From assembly GCA_017305195.1 (NCBI GenBank), contig JAFKMU010000061.1, forward strand, positions 1-64,000: a DNA stretch of 64,000 nucleotides, given 5' to 3'. The DNA is from Verrucomicrobiota bacterium. GTDB taxonomy: Bacteria > Verrucomicrobiota > Verrucomicrobiia > Chthoniobacterales > Terrimicrobiaceae. Positions within the stretch are counted from its first letter, which is position 1. Every line of letters starts with the position of its first letter. A program made the position numbers and the translations under genes. The notes under the pieces are model-generated. The model saw nothing but the letters and a program-made list of their open reading frames with translations, did not search any database and was not told the origin of the DNA. Below are positions 61,921-64,000 of the stretch, in pieces.

Positions 61921-62526
61921 GTGCGCCGCATCCTTCTCATTGCCTGCCTGACTGGCCTCCTGAGCGTTCCTGTCGCCCGGGCCGACATCCTCGTCACCAT
62001 CGACATCACCAACCCCGCCGCCGTCGTCTTCACCGCCACGGGCGCAGCGCCCTCCGCCGACGGCCCGAATGTCCCCGGCATCAACGGCATTGACTTCCTC
62101 CAGTTCTTCATCACTCCCATCAGCGGCTTTGCCCTCGGCGACGTCACCCCGTCGACCTTTGCCACCTATCTCGACAGCAACTATCCCTACCTGAACTGGA
62201 ATACCGACAGCTACTCCGGCCCGAACGTGGACCTCAACTTCTACAGCCAGGACGGCTCCAGCCAGCACTTCAACACCACCGACCCCGCCTTTGTCGGCAC
62301 GGCCACGGTGAATTTCACCTCCTACGCCTCCTACCTCCCCTCCGCCGGGGCCACCGGCCAGATCACCGACGGCAACTCCGGCAACGCCTCCGGCCCCTCC
62401 CGCCCTCTGACTGTCCTCGGCACCTATCAGGTCGTCCCCGAGCCCTCCACCTGGGCGCTCCTCGCCCTCGGCCTCGCCGCGTGCCTGACTCTCCTGCGCA
62501 GGCGTGGAAAGCGGGCGCTGTCTTAA
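61921..62526 (+). CDS. PEP-CTERM sorted secreted protein
   Basis: 201 residues from GTG (RRILLIACLTGLLSVPVARA is the signal peptide). Body without known motif; C-terminal VPEPSTWALLALGLAACLTL then LRRRGKR. It follows the previous PEP-CTERM gene by 145 bp. Confidence 0.8.
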   Translation: MRRILLIACLTGLLSVPVARADILVTIDITNPAAVVFTATGAAPSADGPNVPGINGIDFLQFFITPISGFALGDVTPSTFATYLDSNYPYLNWNTDSYSGPNVDLNFYSQDGSSQHFNTTDPAFVGTATVNFTSYASYLPSAGATGQITDGNSGNASGPSRPLTVLGTYQVVPEPSTWALLALGLAACLTLLRRRGKRALS

Positions 62527-62554
62527 GCCCGCTGTCTCCCCACGGCGAAGAGAA

Positions 62555-63124
62555 GTGAGAATCACACACGCTGTTGCCTCTTTCTCTCAGTATTGGCGGA
62601 CGGCGAGGGGTTATCTGAGATTATTCATCTTCCTATCGCTCCTTGGCTGTGACAGGCCGCAGAATCCCGTGCCGCCTCCGCAGTTGCGATCCGACCACTA
62701 TGATCCGCATAATGTGAGCACGGAGCATGGGGTGCTAAGGCATATCCGGCTGCAGGAATGCTCTCCGAATGCTCAACTGCCCGAAAACAAGCCGATCAAT
62801 CCCAGGCCCAAACTCGACATTCCGGAAATGATCGTCGTGACCGGGAGGTTTCAGTCGGAGAGTGTCTGCGACTTTTTTACGGAAAAGAAAACGACGGTGC
62901 GCTTTTTTGTCACATATTCCGTGGAGGAGAAACGAGGGGATTTCCCCGGCAGCGTTCTCTCATTTTTTGCCGATGACGACTGCCTCCTGGACGAGGAGGG
63001 AAAGTCGGTGCCCCGGCACCGCTGGCCATTTGGGAATGGAGAAATGACGTTTTGTCTCGTGCGGAACGCTTCGGTCGGAAACGGGCCCGCTTATTCGATC
63101 CTGTCTTATTTCGAAACGGAATGA
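62555..63124 (+). CDS. Hypothetical lipoprotein
   Basis: 189 residues from GTG. LRLFIFLSLLGC gives a lipobox with Cys near residue 32, unusually far from the N-terminus because of a 19-residue leader. Mature part polar, with FFTEKKTTVRFFVTYSVEEK. Not recognised. Confidence 0.5.
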   Translation: MRITHAVASFSQYWRTARGYLRLFIFLSLLGCDRPQNPVPPPQLRSDHYDPHNVSTEHGVLRHIRLQECSPNAQLPENKPINPRPKLDIPEMIVVTGRFQSESVCDFFTEKKTTVRFFVTYSVEEKRGDFPGSVLSFFADDDCLLDEEGKSVPRHRWPFGNGEMTFCLVRNASVGNGPAYSILSYFETE

Positions 63125-63263
63125 TGAAAACAGGGGGTGGAGCGCATGTCGTTTCATTTGCCTCCCCCGGTCAATCCGGTTTCTCCTGGACATTTGACCT
63201 CACCTCTTGGCTGAGAGTGATCGAGCACTTGCCGCCGTGCCGGCCTGTGCTAGCTCTTTGAGC

Positions 63264-63374
63264 ATGCGCGCATTGGTTTGCCTCCTTCTCGTCGCCGGCG
63301 TGTGCCTCGGGTTTTCCAGTTGCCGGGGAAGCCTGGGATTTCGCACGGACTCGGCTCCGGTGGTTTTTCGCTAG
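63264..63374 (+). CDS. 36-residue lipoprotein
   Basis: MRALVCLLLVAGVCLGFSSC then RGSLGFRTDSAPVVFR. Lipobox GFSSC with the Cys at residue 20, so a mature lipopeptide of 17 residues, in the style of entericidin-like peptides. It is too short for a length-filtered gene call. TTGCCG...TAGCTC upstream (63230-63257) may be its promoter. Confidence 0.45.
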   Translation: MRALVCLLLVAGVCLGFSSCRGSLGFRTDSAPVVFR

Positions 63375-63406
63375 ACGGAAGCGGGCCGGGCCTTTTGTTA
63401 TTTCTG

Positions 63407-63426
63407 CCCGACGCCGGGCCGTCGGG
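63407..63426. terminator. Hairpin between convergent genes
   Basis: CCCGACG-CCGGGC-CGTCGGG is a perfect 7-bp stem between the + lipopeptide gene and the minus-strand DUF2442 gene, suited to separate both transcripts; T-runs are short. Confidence 0.4.
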
Positions 63427-63472
63427 AAAACTGACCGCATGAGAGCCTGTGGCAGTGGCATTAGGGATGCCG

Positions 63473-63730
63473 TTAGTCGCTCGATCGGCTCTTTGGATGC
63501 TGGCCGTAGTCACCACTCAGGAGGCCGCGAAAGGAGAGATCCTCGTCGAGGTCAGGCCAGTGGAGGCCGAATGGAGATAACTCGATATTGTTGAGCTGGC
63601 TGGGAGTTCCCCGTGCCAGACGGGGATTCCGGTCGACGGGAAAACGAAGCTCCACGCCGCTATCCATCTGAATCAAGATATGGCCGTCCTGGTAGCTCGC
63701 CCGCCTCGCTGTATCAACCAAGGTGTTCAT
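63473..63730 (-). CDS. DUF2442 protein, putative antitoxin
   Basis: 85 residues from MNTLVDTARRASYQDGHILI. IQMDSGVELRFPVDRNPRLA and LNNIELSPFGLHWPDLDEDL are the DUF2442 signature. These proteins are regularly encoded beside DUF4160 and regarded as the antitoxin half. It overlaps the DUF4160 gene by 17 bases. Confidence 0.75.
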   Translation of the reverse strand: MNTLVDTARRASYQDGHILIQMDSGVELRFPVDRNPRLARGTPSQLNNIELSPFGLHWPDLDEDLSFRGLLSGDYGQHPKSRSSD

Positions 63731-63947
63731 TCCACTTCTTAAGGATAATCGATCTATTTTCTTCCGCAAGCTCCTCCGCGCGCGCGAGTTCACGCACCTT
63801 CATCCCGTAGGACTCCCGCAGTTCGACGGTTCCTTCGACATTGAAAATCGCTTCGCCTTCTCCCTTGCGGACATGGACATGAATGGGGCGATGATCATTG
63901 CTATAGAAGAAAAATTTGAAACCGTCCTTCTCGAAAACCTGCGGCAT
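63714..63947 (-). CDS. DUF4160 protein, putative toxin partner
   Basis: 77 residues: MPQVFEKDGFKFFFYSNDHR followed by PIHVHVRKGEGEAIFNVEGT. The HxHVRKG core is diagnostic of DUF4160. Upstream gene of the DUF4160-DUF2442 pair, probable toxin-antitoxin module; mechanism unknown. The 53 bases to the window end contain no further gene. Confidence 0.75.
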   Translation of the reverse strand: MPQVFEKDGFKFFFYSNDHRPIHVHVRKGEGEAIFNVEGTVELRESYGMKVRELARAEELAEENRSIILKKWNEHLG

Positions 63948-64000
63948 ACCGTCACGGTACGTGTTCGAGCCGCATGCGACGACCTATTTCCGTCCACGGT

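Overview
The window looks like a chromosomal segment of a GC-rich member of the Verrucomicrobiota, probably near Terrimicrobium/Chthoniobacter (inference). The grounds are several secreted proteins ending in PEP-CTERM sorting signals (VPEP, hydrophobic stretch, RRR), two prepilin-like proteins with the H-x9-DG ending, a 1453-residue autotransporter, a GH130/SGNH/tannase carbohydrate gene set, and many dispersed intergenic repeats. I see no rRNA, tRNA, cas gene, intact insertion sequence or prophage.

Layout. 0-7.3 kb: small accessory genes: a secreted protein, an Abi_2/AbiF-type HEPN RNase with its own promoter and a terminator-like small RNA in front, a truncated outer-membrane protein beside a 9-bp tandem repeat, an Imm26-like protein and a MafI-like immunity protein. 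7.7-17.0 kb: a carbohydrate locus. Four overlapping genes (prepilin-like protein, two-domain glycoside hydrolase, PEP-CTERM protein and its anchorless paralogue) precede a LacI-type regulator, a GH130 phosphorylase, an SGNH esterase and a tannase-family esterase. A 17-bp motif shared by the operon promoter and the regulator's own promoter suggests one regulon. 17-29 kb: small envelope proteins, the autotransporter, a NarL-type regulator convergent with a MASE1 histidine kinase, and tandem secreted paralogues. 29.6-39.9 kb: a replisome-organiser-like protein with a hypervariable centre, two tandem secreted paralogues (one frameshifted), a Kinase-PolyVal-like protein, a PEP-CTERM protein, a CPA2 antiporter and a methyltransferase.

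40.1-44.7 kb holds the most unusual structure: 24 clear copies of a 29-bp repeat (GTAAGT...GGTTGCG) spaced 80-102 bp, all in one orientation, in two blocks. In the larger block the spacers are also repeated, in a four-unit order with a period of 368-371 bp. A PEP-CTERM gene and a DUF4410 lipoprotein gene sit among them.

44.8-60 kb is a mosaic of small genes: a Coa1-like protein, HigBA toxin-antitoxin, a VOC protein, three paralogues of a CxxC/CxC mini-protein, two chimeric 90-110-residue paralogues, an SDR-DUF2867 protein and a LytTR regulator. At least four families of palindromic REP/MITE-like elements lie between them, and two copies still carry the start of a REP-associated (RAYT/Y1) transposase. 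Several element ends carry a start codon followed by a short reading frame; in three places that frame ends in a 4-base overlap with the next small gene. 59-64 kb: a sensor kinase fused to an NMT1-like binding domain, two PEP-CTERM proteins, two small lipoproteins and a DUF4160/DUF2442 pair.

All family assignments come from reading motifs by eye, without database searches.
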